DNA of 64,000 nt from Kiritimatiellia bacterium (lineage in GTDB: Bacteria > Verrucomicrobiota > Kiritimatiellia > CAIVKH01). Below the pieces are notes generated by a model, which worked only from the letters and a program-made list of their open reading frames with translations, was not told the origin of the DNA and did no database searches. The stretch lies in NCBI GenBank assembly GCA_025054615.1, contig JANWZO010000002.1, forward strand, positions 109,786 through 173,785, read 5' to 3'. Below are positions 27,058-35,681 of this stretch, piece after piece (position 1 is the stretch's first letter; each line of letters starts with the position of its first letter). The translations under genes were made by a program, and so were the position numbers.

Positions 27058-29403
27058 TTTCGCGGAGTGGACCTGAGCTCGGCTGTGGTGCGTCTGGCGT
27101 TGGCGCTGGCGGCAGCCCTGTCGGTGTCGAGCTGCGGGCCGCGCGCGGCGGCCCCGGAGCGGCCCTGGCGCGAGTTCCTGGCCGATACGACCAATGTGCT
27201 CCGGCTTGCGCTGGGCGATGCAGGAGGAACGCGACTGATTTCCACCGCCGACCCGCGCGGCGGCAATGACGATTTCAATCAATTCGCCGGGCCGGGCACC
27301 GAACCGGGATGGGTCACCATCGCCGAGCTTAGAGGGCCGGGCGTCGTGCGGCGGTTTTGGACAACGGGAGCCGACCCGGGCCACCGGTATCGTTTTTATT
27401 TCGACGGTGAGAAAACGCCGCGGATCGAGGGCGATGTGGATTCCGTGTTCGGCGGGCAGTTCCCGTTCCAGCCTCCGCTGGCGATGTACTTGAATTTGTG
27501 CTGGTTCAGCTATGTGCCGCTGACCTATCAGCGTTCGCTCCGGATCGAGACGCAGGCGCCAAATACGCATCCGTTTTGGGGACCGCGCCGCATTTTCTTT
27601 CAACTCAATGTGGAAGACCTGCCTAAAGGGACGAGGGTGGAAACCTTCCCGCGCGCGCTTTCCGAGGAGGATCGCGCTGCGTGGGCGCAGGTGGCCGCTG
27701 AGTGGAGGCGCGCAGTGGAATGGCCGGCGCCGGATGGAGAGCTCACGTGGGTCCGCGTTGACCCGGGGCAGGAGGTGGAGGTGGCCGCGCTGCAGGGTCC
27801 GGCGCTGGCGCAGGAATGGTTTCTGGACATTCGACCGGCGGAGGATAGCGGGTGGACTCAGGCCGAGCGCGAGGCGCTTCTGCAGGACGCGGTATTGCGG
27901 ATTCGATACGACGGCCGCTCCGCGCCCAGCGTCGAGTCGCCGGTGGGCGACTTTTTTGGGTGCGCGTGGCGGCGTCGCGACTACGGAGCTTTGCTGATCG
28001 GCGCGGGGCCCGATGCCTTCCGCTGCGGATTTCCCCTGGCCTTTACGGGATCCGCCTCGATCAGCGTGTTCAACGGCGCGGACCGCGTGATCCGGGCCGG
28101 CTTCCGCGCCGAGCCGCAGCCGTTGCCGCCTGGCGTAAAGCCGCGATATTTCCATGCGGAGTGGCGGCGGACCGGCCCCGATGCCGGGCTGCCGCACACA
28201 ATCGCGTCGTTCGCCGGGTCAGGATTGTTCGCGGGGGCGTTTCTCGGCGTGACCGGCGCGCAGGGAACGCCGCAGGACGATTCCTGGTGGCTGCTGGAGG
28301 GGGACGAGTCGATTTTTGTGGATGATGAGCCTAGACCTTCCTGGCGCGGTACCGGGCTCGAAGATTACTTCAACGGCGGATGGTACTACCGCTGCGCGGC
28401 GTTTTCTGCGTTTCACGGGATCTTCGACCGCGCGCCGTTCCGCGTCGCGCAGTACCGGCATCAGTTGGTTGATCCGGTCCGCTTTTCGACGTCGTTGCGG
28501 ATGGTGATTGAGCGCGGCGACCAGAATGTCAGCCGCGCGTGGTTTCAGAGCGTGGCGTTTGCCTATCTTGACGAGCCCGCGGCCGTACAGCCGGTTCCAG
28601 CGCGGCGAGAGGACCGCCGCGCAGTCCCGAACCGGTTCGAATGGGCGAACCTGATGCTGCAGCTTACGGAATTGGAGCGGATGAACAACCTATCGCGCGC
28701 CCGCGCGCTGATCGCCGAATATTTGGAGCGGTTTCCGGACGCGCTGGACCGCGGGGTCTACGCGCTGCGCGATCTCGAGTATCGGCGCCTGATGGGCGAA
28801 TCGGTGGCGGACGATGTGTTGGGCCCGTTTCTTGCGGGCGAACAGGGCGAGGAAGCGAAGCGGCAGGCCGAGCTGCTGGCCTGGTTTTACGCCGCGACGA
28901 ACCGCGCGCTCGTCGGCATCAATGCCAACGCGCAGGCCCAGCTTTGGTTCAACGGGCGGCTCGTGGCGCGGACCGATCATCCGATCGCCTGGCAGGTGGC
29001 GGGGGTGGAGCTGACGGGCGACACGGCCGTGGTTTGCGTGGACGCGACGATGGTGCGCCAGGAGCCGTGGGTCCAGTTCGGGCTACGCACGCATACGGGC
29101 TTTACCGGATCTGGACTGGAAACCAAGCGTGCCCGGCGCGTGTCCGGCGCGTGGAACCAGTTGGAGGGGGATACGACGGCCTGGCAGCCGATGCTGAACC
29201 GCGACCTGCTCCGGGGCACGCCGGATGCGCCGTTTATCGGCAGTGTGCCGAACGCATTCGTGTGGTTCGGCAGCAAGACCTTCTCGGGACGCGCCGAGGA
29301 TTGGGGCTATCACAAGGGCAGGGGGTATTTCCGGCAGGACATTCGGCTGCCCGTCAACGGTCTGCCCCCAATGGCGCCGCTGTTGACCGGCCTGCCGGAA
29401 TGA
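27046..29403 (+). CDS. DUF2961 (GH172-like) lipoprotein
   Basis: About 785 residues from ATG 27046. The signal segment VVRLALALAAALSVSSC ends in a lipobox Cys, so the protein is probably anchored to the outer membrane or surface. The DUF2961 domain follows over about residues 60-400 (ISTADPRGGNDDFNQFAGPG, RRFWTTGADPGHRYRFYFDG, and GTGLEDYFNGGWYY with the acidic residues typical of the family). DUF2961 proteins were assigned to glycoside hydrolase family GH172, whose known members act on fructofuranosides or arabinofuranosides. The C-terminal 150 residues look like a beta-sandwich. Translation starts inside the last unit of palindrome array 2, so array and gene are physically linked. Confidence 0.85.
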   Translation: MLCKFRGVDLSSAVVRLALALAAALSVSSCGPRAAAPERPWREFLADTTNVLRLALGDAGGTRLISTADPRGGNDDFNQFAGPGTEPGWVTIAELRGPGVVRRFWTTGADPGHRYRFYFDGEKTPRIEGDVDSVFGGQFPFQPPLAMYLNLCWFSYVPLTYQRSLRIETQAPNTHPFWGPRRIFFQLNVEDLPKGTRVETFPRALSEEDRAAWAQVAAEWRRAVEWPAPDGELTWVRVDPGQEVEVAALQGPALAQEWFLDIRPAEDSGWTQAEREALLQDAVLRIRYDGRSAPSVESPVGDFFGCAWRRRDYGALLIGAGPDAFRCGFPLAFTGSASISVFNGADRVIRAGFRAEPQPLPPGVKPRYFHAEWRRTGPDAGLPHTIASFAGSGLFAGAFLGVTGAQGTPQDDSWWLLEGDESIFVDDEPRPSWRGTGLEDYFNGGWYYRCAAFSAFHGIFDRAPFRVAQYRHQLVDPVRFSTSLRMVIERGDQNVSRAWFQSVAFAYLDEPAAVQPVPARREDRRAVPNRFEWANLMLQLTELERMNNLSRARALIAEYLERFPDALDRGVYALRDLEYRRLMGESVADDVLGPFLAGEQGEEAKRQAELLAWFYAATNRALVGINANAQAQLWFNGRLVARTDHPIAWQVAGVELTGDTAVVCVDATMVRQEPWVQFGLRTHTGFTGSGLETKRARRVSGAWNQLEGDTTAWQPMLNRDLLRGTPDAPFIGSVPNAFVWFGSKTFSGRAEDWGYHKGRGYFRQDIRLPVNGLPPMAPLLTGLPE

Positions 29404-29413
29404 GCGCTCTGCA

Positions 29414-31279
29414 TTACGTCTCGCACCACGCGCGCAGCGCGGGAAACCCGCCGGCGTGGCGGATGGCGCGAAGCATCATGCGTTTTGCCGCGGGGATGTG
29501 CGCGGCGAATTCCCGCGTATCGGGCTGTGATCCGAGTTTCGCAAAGGCGCCAAGCGCCTGAGCGAGGCGTTGAATCGCGGCGTGCCAGAACAGCTCGCGC
29601 ACCTGTTCCGGTTCCTGGCTGCGGCGGGCGTAGTCTTCGAGCAGCTCCCCGATGAGCGCCTCCGGTAGCTCGACGTACGGGTCGCACAGCAGAGAGGCGA
29701 CGTCGTAGGCCGCGGGTCCGAACCGCATACCCTGGTAGTCGATCAGCCAAGGGGCGCCGTCGCGAATTAGGATGTTGCTGGATTGCAGGTCCCGGTGGAC
29801 CAACACAGAAGATGCGCGCTGGAGGCGCCGGGCGATGCCGGCGAGTTCGCGCAGGATTTCCGCGATCCGTTCCGGCGGGAGTCTCTCCCGTTTTCGGAGC
29901 ATCTCCTCGGCGAAATATTCGCGCTCCCAGCGATACAGTCGCGGCCGGAAAGCCGGCATCAGCGGAATGCCTCGCTCCCGCGCGGCGGCCGCGCCGCGCC
30001 GATGAAATCTCTCCGCAATTCGCAGTATGCGCTGGTACATCCCGGCCACCTCGGACGGCGGACGTCCGCGTTGCCAGTCCAGCAGAGAACAATCGCCGAG
30101 GTCTTCAAACACCGCGATGCAATCGGCGGGCCGATCCACGAGCACACGCGGGACGGGAATTCGGAGGGCACGCAAAAAGCGGGTGTGCCGGGCGTGATAG
30201 GTGTTTTCGATTCGGGCCGGGTCGTACTGCACGAGAATCGCTGTTTCACGGCCGCGGGCGAGGCGTGTGAATGAGCGCGCCGAGCCCCTCGGGGAGAGCG
30301 GCAGCGCCGTGACCGTCGATGGATCCCAGCCGAGGGACTGGATCGCGTGAAGCGCGGGGGGATCGAATGCGTCCGCCGCGGGCAGAGCCATGCGGGGGAC
30401 GGCTACATCCACACGCGCGCGGGCGGCGACAATCGCGCCCTCGACACGGGCGCTGGGCCCCAGAATCGCGTCGGGTCCGATAATCGCGTTTCGGACGATC
30501 GCGCGCGGATGGATGCGCGCCGTGGGGTGCGCGTCCACGAAATCCGAGTCACCGTGTAGGGCGCGGGTGCAGGCGATCCATTGCTGGGGAGTGCCAATGT
30601 CCGCCCAGAATGAGCCGGGCGACTCCACCGCCGCCACCGTCCAGCCGTCGGCTTGCGCGCGCTGATAGGCGGAAATGATCGATTCGAACCGTTCATCCGC
30701 GGCGAGATAGCCCTTTGCGCGATCGAGCAGGCGGGGATTGACGAGCTGGACGCCGCAGAACGTAAAGGTGCCGGGCGAGCCTGGAGCGGTGGACGCAAAG
30801 TTCACGATCCGGCCTTCGCGGACCTCGACCGTTCGAGGGCCCAGCGCGCCGTGGACCCACGCCACGGCGATGGTGCGCGCGGGATCATATGCCGCGCAGA
30901 GTGGTGCGGGGTCGAGTTCCATCACAACATCGCCGTTGAGGACCCAGACCGGTTCGTTGCCGGCAAACCACCACTCGGCCCGGCGCAGCGCCCCGCCGGT
31001 ACCAAGAATTACCGGCTCGAACGAGAGCGCGATACGCAACCCGTCCGGTTTGCGCGCGCGGACATGCTCGAAGAGGCGGTCCGCACGATGGTGGAGGTTG
31101 ATGAGAACATCCCGAACGCCCCATCTCCGCAGCATGGCGAGCAGCCGCTCGAGGTTGGGCGTCTGTAGGACCGGGATGAGAGGTTTGGGGAGAGTCCGCG
31201 TCAGGGGCAGGAGCCGAGTACCAAAGCCCGCGGCCAGGATAAACGCTTTCGAAGGAAAACCGGACGGGCAAATCGACAT
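29414..31279 (-). CDS. Bifunctional MurU-type nucleotidyltransferase / AmgK-type sugar kinase fusion
   Basis: The 621-residue protein has two enzyme domains. Residues about 10-240 are a nucleotidyltransferase (KAFILAAGFGTRLLPLTRTLPKPL, PVILGTGGALRRAE, VWVLNGDVVM). Residues about 250-300 carry hexapeptide-like turns (ARIHPRAIVRNAIIGPDAIL). Residues about 310-620 are an aminoglycoside-phosphotransferase fold kinase with VLVHRDLQSSNIL (catalytic loop) and PWLIDYQGMRFGPAAYDVASLL (metal-binding Asp). In Pseudomonas, AmgK and MurU are separate and recycle N-acetylmuramate to UDP-MurNAc; here kinase and uridylyltransferase would be joined. That substrate assignment is by similarity only. It is convergent with the DUF2961 gene. 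Confidence 0.82.
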   Translation of the reverse strand: MSICPSGFPSKAFILAAGFGTRLLPLTRTLPKPLIPVLQTPNLERLLAMLRRWGVRDVLINLHHRADRLFEHVRARKPDGLRIALSFEPVILGTGGALRRAEWWFAGNEPVWVLNGDVVMELDPAPLCAAYDPARTIAVAWVHGALGPRTVEVREGRIVNFASTAPGSPGTFTFCGVQLVNPRLLDRAKGYLAADERFESIISAYQRAQADGWTVAAVESPGSFWADIGTPQQWIACTRALHGDSDFVDAHPTARIHPRAIVRNAIIGPDAILGPSARVEGAIVAARARVDVAVPRMALPAADAFDPPALHAIQSLGWDPSTVTALPLSPRGSARSFTRLARGRETAILVQYDPARIENTYHARHTRFLRALRIPVPRVLVDRPADCIAVFEDLGDCSLLDWQRGRPPSEVAGMYQRILRIAERFHRRGAAAARERGIPLMPAFRPRLYRWEREYFAEEMLRKRERLPPERIAEILRELAGIARRLQRASSVLVHRDLQSSNILIRDGAPWLIDYQGMRFGPAAYDVASLLCDPYVELPEALIGELLEDYARRSQEPEQVRELFWHAAIQRLAQALGAFAKLGSQPDTREFAAHIPAAKRMMLRAIRHAGGFPALRAWCET

Positions 31280-31326
31280 GGGGCAGATTGCGGGCGGATC
31301 GTCCAGTTTTAGAGCTCGAAGCGCAG

Positions 31327-31602
31327 TCAGGATTGCAGCGACGGATCGGATGGATTGCGGATCTTTTCTTTCAGGCGACGCTTGGCCTCTTCCGGCATTG
31401 GGATCCGCAGGGCGGGATCATCGTCCTGCTCATGATGGTGAAAATGGCGGGCCGCATCCTGCATCATCATCACGTCGCGATGGAAGCGGCCGCAAATGAT
31501 ACAGAGGGCGACGTGCAGTTTGAGCCCGACCCTTTTCGCCCACGGCAATTCCCAATAGTGGTATCGCGCAAGCGCATCAGCAACCTGTTTGCAGCGCCAC
31601 AT
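31327..31602 (-). CDS. Small zinc-finger anti-sigma-like protein
   Basis: The 91-residue protein begins MWRCKQVADALARYHY and has LKLHVALCIICGRFHRDVMMM. The arrangement of Cys near residue 4, then His and two Cys in LHxxLCxxCxRF, matches the zinc-binding anti-sigma domain (zf-HC2 type) that holds ECF sigma factors inactive. No membrane segment follows, so it would be a soluble regulator. Its ATG lies one base after the TAA of the ECF sigma gene, the standard sigma/anti-sigma pairing. His-rich HFHHHEQDDD adds possible metal ligands. Confidence 0.8.
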   Translation of the reverse strand: MWRCKQVADALARYHYWELPWAKRVGLKLHVALCIICGRFHRDVMMMQDAARHFHHHEQDDDPALRIPMPEEAKRRLKEKIRNPSDPSLQS

Positions 31603-31603
31603 G

Positions 31604-32203
31604 TTAGCGAGAGCCCTGATTTCTTCGGGTCCACTTGGCTTCGATACACGCCTTCAGTGAATTTCTTGCTCGATGCAACATAACCCAGAGATGATTCGGG
31701 GTGATTTTCAGCTCCTTACAGATGGTGTCCGTGTCCTGGTCTTCCAGCTCGCGGAGGGTGAATGCGAGGTGCTCGCGGGGCTTGAGCTTCATGAGGCATT
31801 CCTGGAATACCGCCCAAAACTCTTTCTGCTCGAAGGCGCGCCGGGGGTTGACGTGCCATTTTTCCGGTCGCAGAGTCGGGATGCCGGCCCACTGGAAAAG
31901 TTTGCTTTTTTCCAGCTCCAGCACTTCGGTTTGGTCCACGATGGTTTCCCGTACGGCGCGGCGGATGTGGTCAACCACCTTGTGTTTCAATATGCCCATC
32001 AGCCAGGCGCGCTCCGAAAGTCCCTCGCGAAAGCGCGGTGCGGATTTCATGGCGGCGAGGAAGGTTTCCTGAACGAGGTCCTCCGCGAGGCTGTGGTCGC
32101 GCACTCGGGTCAGGGCGTACCGGTAAAGGAAATCCGCGTGCTCATCCACCCATCGTTCAGGATTCAACCCGGTCGATTCAGTCATGCCGCTTTGGTAATC
32201 CAT
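31604..32203 (-). CDS. ECF-type RNA polymerase sigma factor
   Basis: The chosen start at 32203 (MDYQSGMTESTGLNPERWVDEH) gives 199 residues; 32185 is an alternative, and the frame extends further without support. Region 2 is clear (FLYRYALTRVRDHSLAEDLVQETFLAAMKSAPRF, WLMGILKHKVVDHIRR). Region 4 follows after a linker (LKPREHLAFTLRELEDQDTDTICKELKITPNHLWVMLHRARNSLKACIE contains the helix-turn-helix). It directs RNA polymerase to a small regulon under control of the anti-sigma-like protein that starts one base downstream. The signal is unknown. No ribosome site is evident for any start. Confidence 0.9.
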   Translation of the reverse strand: MDYQSGMTESTGLNPERWVDEHADFLYRYALTRVRDHSLAEDLVQETFLAAMKSAPRFREGLSERAWLMGILKHKVVDHIRRAVRETIVDQTEVLELEKSKLFQWAGIPTLRPEKWHVNPRRAFEQKEFWAVFQECLMKLKPREHLAFTLRELEDQDTDTICKELKITPNHLWVMLHRARNSLKACIEAKWTRRNQGSR

Positions 32204-32300
32204 CGCGCCGTCGTTTTGCAACATCGGGGAGGTCAAGATTTGGAACGTGCGGATCCTTTGGAAGCGACACCTGGGCGCCGTACGGTCGGTTTCGCACCGG

Positions 32301-33365
32301 TCACGCCGCGAGAATCGAACGCCAGCGGCCCTCAAAGTCCTGGCCGAGATAACGCGCAAGCCGTTGGTTCTGGCCTTCGACGATCGCCTGCCGGAGGCGG
32401 GAGTCGCGGGCGATCCGGCCGATGAGTTCGGCGAGAACCTCGTATCGTTTTTCGCGGAGGAGGATGCCGGCCCCGTCCATGGTTTCGGGGACAGCGGCTG
32501 CGGCGTAGGCGATTACAGGGATGCCATGCGCCATCGCTTCGATGAGCGGGATGCAAAACCCCTCGTGTTCGCTGAGGCACAGGAAGACCGTCGCCGACTG
32601 GTAGTATGCGCGCAGGGCGGCGGCCGGGATAGAGCCGGCGAAGACCACGTTGCGCAACTGGAGTTCGGCGAGCCGCGCAAGCAGCAGGGCATGATACCGC
32701 TCGAGTCCGGCGAAGGAACCGGCGTGGATCAGCCGAGCGTCGGGGTCGACGTAGTTCTGGACAAAAAAATGTGCGAGTAGCAGATCCTCGATCCGTTTGT
32801 TCGGGGCGCCGCGTCCGACAAACAGTACGTTGGTCCTGCCATCCCGAAAACGGCGGAGGACGGAGGGGTCCGCGGGTCCCTCCCACTGAGCGCGGTCCAA
32901 TCGCATCGGCATCACGCGGACGTCGCGGTAGCCCATCGCCTCCAGCTCGCGCGCGTTGAAGGCGCTGACTGCAAGGTTGATGTCGGCTGCATTCCGGAGG
33001 GCGCGAATCTGTTCCAGCCCGCGCTTCAGGTGCGACTCGATCTCGGGCTGGATGCCTCGAAAAAAATCCGGCGGGGTGATGTTGTGGTAAAGGATTACTT
33101 TTCGGCAGGCTAGTTGTGCGAAGGCCTCATTCGCAGGCGAGCCGATGGACAGGTGGAGGATGACTGTATCGCCGGGTTGAACAGCGGACCGGAGCTCGGC
33201 GAGGTCGCGCGCGTCGCGGCGTAACTCGGGGAGGGTGCGCCGGGTCTCGCAGAAGATGTCGGATGGCGCGCCCCAGGAACGGAACATCGCCCGCAGCACG
33301 CGCGCCTCGTTGCTGATGGCGTCGCCGTTGGCGTATCCCGCTGTAATCTGGTGGATGCCGCGCAT
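32301..33365 (-). CDS. Family 4-like glycosyltransferase
   Basis: The 354-residue protein has a GT-B fold pattern. The N-terminal acceptor half (HQITAGYANGDAISNEA, DTVILHLSIGS, KVILYHNITPPDFF) leads to a C-terminal nucleotide-sugar half with TNVLFVGRGAPNKRIEDLL and FLCLSEHEGFCIPLIEAMAHGIPVIAY. The E-x7-E type motif (EHEGFCIPLIEAMA) is typical of GT4 enzymes retaining the anomeric configuration. It is third in an operon with a coiled-coil protein and another glycosyltransferase, nine bases after the latter. The probable role is building a surface glycan. Confidence 0.9.
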   Translation of the reverse strand: MRGIHQITAGYANGDAISNEARVLRAMFRSWGAPSDIFCETRRTLPELRRDARDLAELRSAVQPGDTVILHLSIGSPANEAFAQLACRKVILYHNITPPDFFRGIQPEIESHLKRGLEQIRALRNAADINLAVSAFNARELEAMGYRDVRVMPMRLDRAQWEGPADPSVLRRFRDGRTNVLFVGRGAPNKRIEDLLLAHFFVQNYVDPDARLIHAGSFAGLERYHALLLARLAELQLRNVVFAGSIPAAALRAYYQSATVFLCLSEHEGFCIPLIEAMAHGIPVIAYAAAAVPETMDGAGILLREKRYEVLAELIGRIARDSRLRQAIVEGQNQRLARYLGQDFEGRWRSILAA

Positions 33366-33374
33366 GCGGGCGGG

Positions 33375-34559
33375 TCAGGGTCGGTCCAGCGCCTCGAACA
33401 GGCGGCGTTCGACGGCAGCCCAACTGTATTCCCGCAGGACATAAGCGCGGCCGGCTTCTCCGAGCGCGCGTCGGAGAGGTTCGTCGGCCAGCAGGCGGGA
33501 GAGGGCCTCTTCGAAGTGAGCGTAGTGTTTGAACCACAGGCCGCCATTCGAGCGGCGGACGTGATCCCGAAGCACCTCGCTCCGCGCGTGGACCAGCGCG
33601 GGCGTGCCGGCCAGCCACGCCTCCAGCAGGACGATCCCGAAGCTTTCGTTGACTGATGGGTGGATGAAGACCGCCGCGCCCGCCATCGCGTCGTGTTTCT
33701 CCTTCTCCGAGACAAAACCGAGATCGTGGATCACGGGGCGGAGCGATTCGGGCGCGTCGATCGGCCCGCTTCCGGTGAGGACAAGGTGCAGGTTGATGCC
33801 GGTTCGCTCGCGGAACACGTTGAGGTATTCACAGAGCAGGGGCGTTCCCTTCAATGGTTCTCGGCGGCCGGAATACATGGCGTAGGGCGCGCGAATTCCC
33901 AGTGTTTCCGCCGTGGCGCGTGGGTCGCTGTCGAAGGGATCCAGTCCCATGCCGACCACCGAGGTTTTGGCGAGGTCAATGCCGTAAAGGCGCGCGGCAA
34001 GCGCCCGCTCCGGCGCGGAATTGAACATGATCCCGCGCGCGGCGAGGAACATCTTTTTCATGATGCCGAGATACGCAAAGGGCTCGTCATGGAGGCAGGG
34101 GACGAGGATCGCCTTGTCCGCATACCGCATGACTGCCGACCACGTAATTCCAAACAGATAGGGTCCGGCGACGATTCGATCGTACCCGGAGGCATGCGCC
34201 GCCAAGTGATCCATCAGCGCGCGGCTGTTGACGCTGTTCGTGATCCACAGGCGTTCCTCCTCGGGCGAGAGGGGGACACCCTTGTCGATCGCCGCCTGGA
34301 TTCGCAGGAATGTCGCCACATCGCGGTCTTCATTGACCGGGAAGAAGTGGATAGTTACGCCGTTGACGGTTTTTACGCCGGCCGGGCGGTCGTTTTTCCA
34401 TGTGAAATGGTCGCTTGCACAGGTGGTTAGCAGGTCGACCGATCGGCCCGCCCGCGCGCAACGCTCAGCGAGGGCGCGAAGAAGGGTTTCGGCACCGCCG
34501 ATGGTACCTTTCTCTGAATACCGCGGCGCGAGGAAGGCGAGGCGTCGCGCTTCCGTCAT
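33375..34559 (-). CDS. Family 4-like glycosyltransferase
   Basis: The 394-residue GT-B protein shows an N-terminal YSEKGTIGGAETLLRALAERCARAG glycine/aromatic start, YDRIVAGPYLFGITW, and a donor half with PYAMYSGRREPLKGTPLLCEY, LHLVLTGSGPIDAP and VFIHPSVNESFGIVLLEAWLAGTPALVHARSEV, the classical GT4 E-x7-E motif. It overlaps the upstream 152-aa gene by four bases and precedes the second glycosyltransferase by nine bases. All three are likely one transcript for synthesis of a cell-surface polysaccharide or glycolipid. Donor and acceptor sugars are unknown. Confidence 0.92.
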   Translation of the reverse strand: MTEARRLAFLAPRYSEKGTIGGAETLLRALAERCARAGRSVDLLTTCASDHFTWKNDRPAGVKTVNGVTIHFFPVNEDRDVATFLRIQAAIDKGVPLSPEEERLWITNSVNSRALMDHLAAHASGYDRIVAGPYLFGITWSAVMRYADKAILVPCLHDEPFAYLGIMKKMFLAARGIMFNSAPERALAARLYGIDLAKTSVVGMGLDPFDSDPRATAETLGIRAPYAMYSGRREPLKGTPLLCEYLNVFRERTGINLHLVLTGSGPIDAPESLRPVIHDLGFVSEKEKHDAMAGAAVFIHPSVNESFGIVLLEAWLAGTPALVHARSEVLRDHVRRSNGGLWFKHYAHFEEALSRLLADEPLRRALGEAGRAYVLREYSWAAVERRLFEALDRP

Positions 34560-35014
34560 GGGGCCGCTCGGGTCCCGACCCGCGCCTCGAGTTCGGCAAT
34601 GCGCGCTTCAAGCCGTGCGATCCGCTCGCGGTATTGTTCGTCGAGACTTTCAATCCCGGTGACCAGCAGGCCGTTGACGGTGTTCTGCTGGGACCAGAGC
34701 CGATAGGTGTAGAATTTAAGCAGTTTCCAGATCAGCTTTTTGAGCGCAACAAGCAGAGGCGCCAGCGCGGCCCGCCGTTCTCGGATTTCGAAGTCGTTGA
34801 TGTCGACAGCGGCGGCCTCGCGGAGCGAGCGGAGAAAGAAGCCGAAGAACTCCTCATCGCCGCGGAGGTTGGCCAGGTTGAATCGCTCCGCCCGAGCCAC
34901 ACGCGGATCGGCGTAGGCGCCCTCGGCGGCCTTGCGCGAGACCGCCTCCTCGATCTCGGCCATGATTTTTTCGACGTCGACGCCGGGTGCATGGATTTCG
35001 ACCGGGATGCTCAT
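34556..35014 (-). CDS. Hypothetical coiled-coil protein of the glycosyltransferase operon
   Basis: The 152-residue protein has no signal peptide. The middle has a helical amphipathic segment (APLLVALKKLIWKLLKFYTYRLW), and the end has a short coiled coil with regular leucine/isoleucine spacing (YRERIARLEARIAELEARVG). This layout resembles small proteins encoded before methyltransferases and glycosyltransferases in O-antigen-like clusters, where a C-terminal coiled coil can act as a length or scaffold element. That comparison is inference. It overlaps the first glycosyltransferase by four bases. Confidence 0.7.
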   Translation of the reverse strand: MSIPVEIHAPGVDVEKIMAEIEEAVSRKAAEGAYADPRVARAERFNLANLRGDEEFFGFFLRSLREAAAVDINDFEIRERRAALAPLLVALKKLIWKLLKFYTYRLWSQQNTVNGLLVTGIESLDEQYRERIARLEARIAELEARVGTRAAP

Positions 35015-35273
35015 GGGTGCAGTATCGGAAACCGCCGTTCCCCCGTCAACCGTGGCCAGTGCAAGGGAGGCGCGGGTCGGGCCACCGTCAAAAATAGTTG
35101 CAGATTCTTGTTGTGAGACGGGCGGGGCTGTGAGACAAAGGATCCGTCCGTTGTGAGATTGTCAGCGTGATGTGGCAGGCCTGCGCGTGCTTCGCGTGAA
35201 GCGGTGAGGGTTCTTCGTCCGAACAGTTCGGGACAATCACGGGATTCTCGCCGGCAATGAAGGAAAACGAAGC

Positions 35274-35579
35274 ATGACAACAAAACTCTACGTGGGGAAT
35301 CTGTCGTTCCAAACCACCGAGGAGGAACTAAAACAATTGTTCGCGGGACAGGGTGCGGTGGCGAGCTGCCACCTGATTACCGACAAATTCACAGGCAAAT
35401 CCCGCGGGTTCGCGTTCGTCGAGATGCAGACCGAGGCCGACGCGCGAAAGGCCATTTCGGCGCTGCACGGTCGGTCGTTTGAAGGCCGGGCCTTGACGGT
35501 CAACGAGGCCAGGCCGAAGGAGGATCGGCCCCGCCACTCGGAATTCAGCCCCCGCCGCGGCGGCAAGCGCGGCTGGTAA
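35274..35579 (+). CDS. RRM-type RNA-binding protein
   Basis: The 101-residue protein is one RNA recognition motif. RNP2 is KLYVGNLSF at residues 4-12 and RNP1 is KSRGFAFVEM near 43-52, with the basic tail RPRHSEFSPRRGGKRGW. These single-RRM proteins in cyanobacteria and PVC bacteria are often cold- or stress-induced and bind single-stranded RNA. ATG 35274 follows AAGGAAAACGA. The gene stands alone, divergent from the glycosyltransferase operon, and is closed by a strong terminator at 35605-35633. Confidence 0.95.
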   Translation: MTTKLYVGNLSFQTTEEELKQLFAGQGAVASCHLITDKFTGKSRGFAFVEMQTEADARKAISALHGRSFEGRALTVNEARPKEDRPRHSEFSPRRGGKRGW

Positions 35580-35604
35580 GAAGCTCCGCGTCATCTCAGT
35601 TCGA

Positions 35605-35633
35605 AAAGCCCCGTCTCCCGACGGGGCTTTTTT
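35605..35633 (+). terminator. Intrinsic terminator after the RRM gene
   Basis: An 11-bp perfect stem, AAAGCCCCGTC at 35605-35615 paired with GACGGGGCTTT at 35620-35630, has loop TCCC and runs into a T tract to 35633. It is 25 bases after the RRM stop codon. Confidence 0.93.
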
Positions 35634-35681
35634 CTTCGTCCGCGCACTTTCCAAACCCGGGCGATTTTCGATAGGTATGAA

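Noticed and set aside
28146-28162. TTTCCATGCGGA inside the DUF2961 gene
   Set aside because: It is coding sequence with only one arm and no spacing partner.
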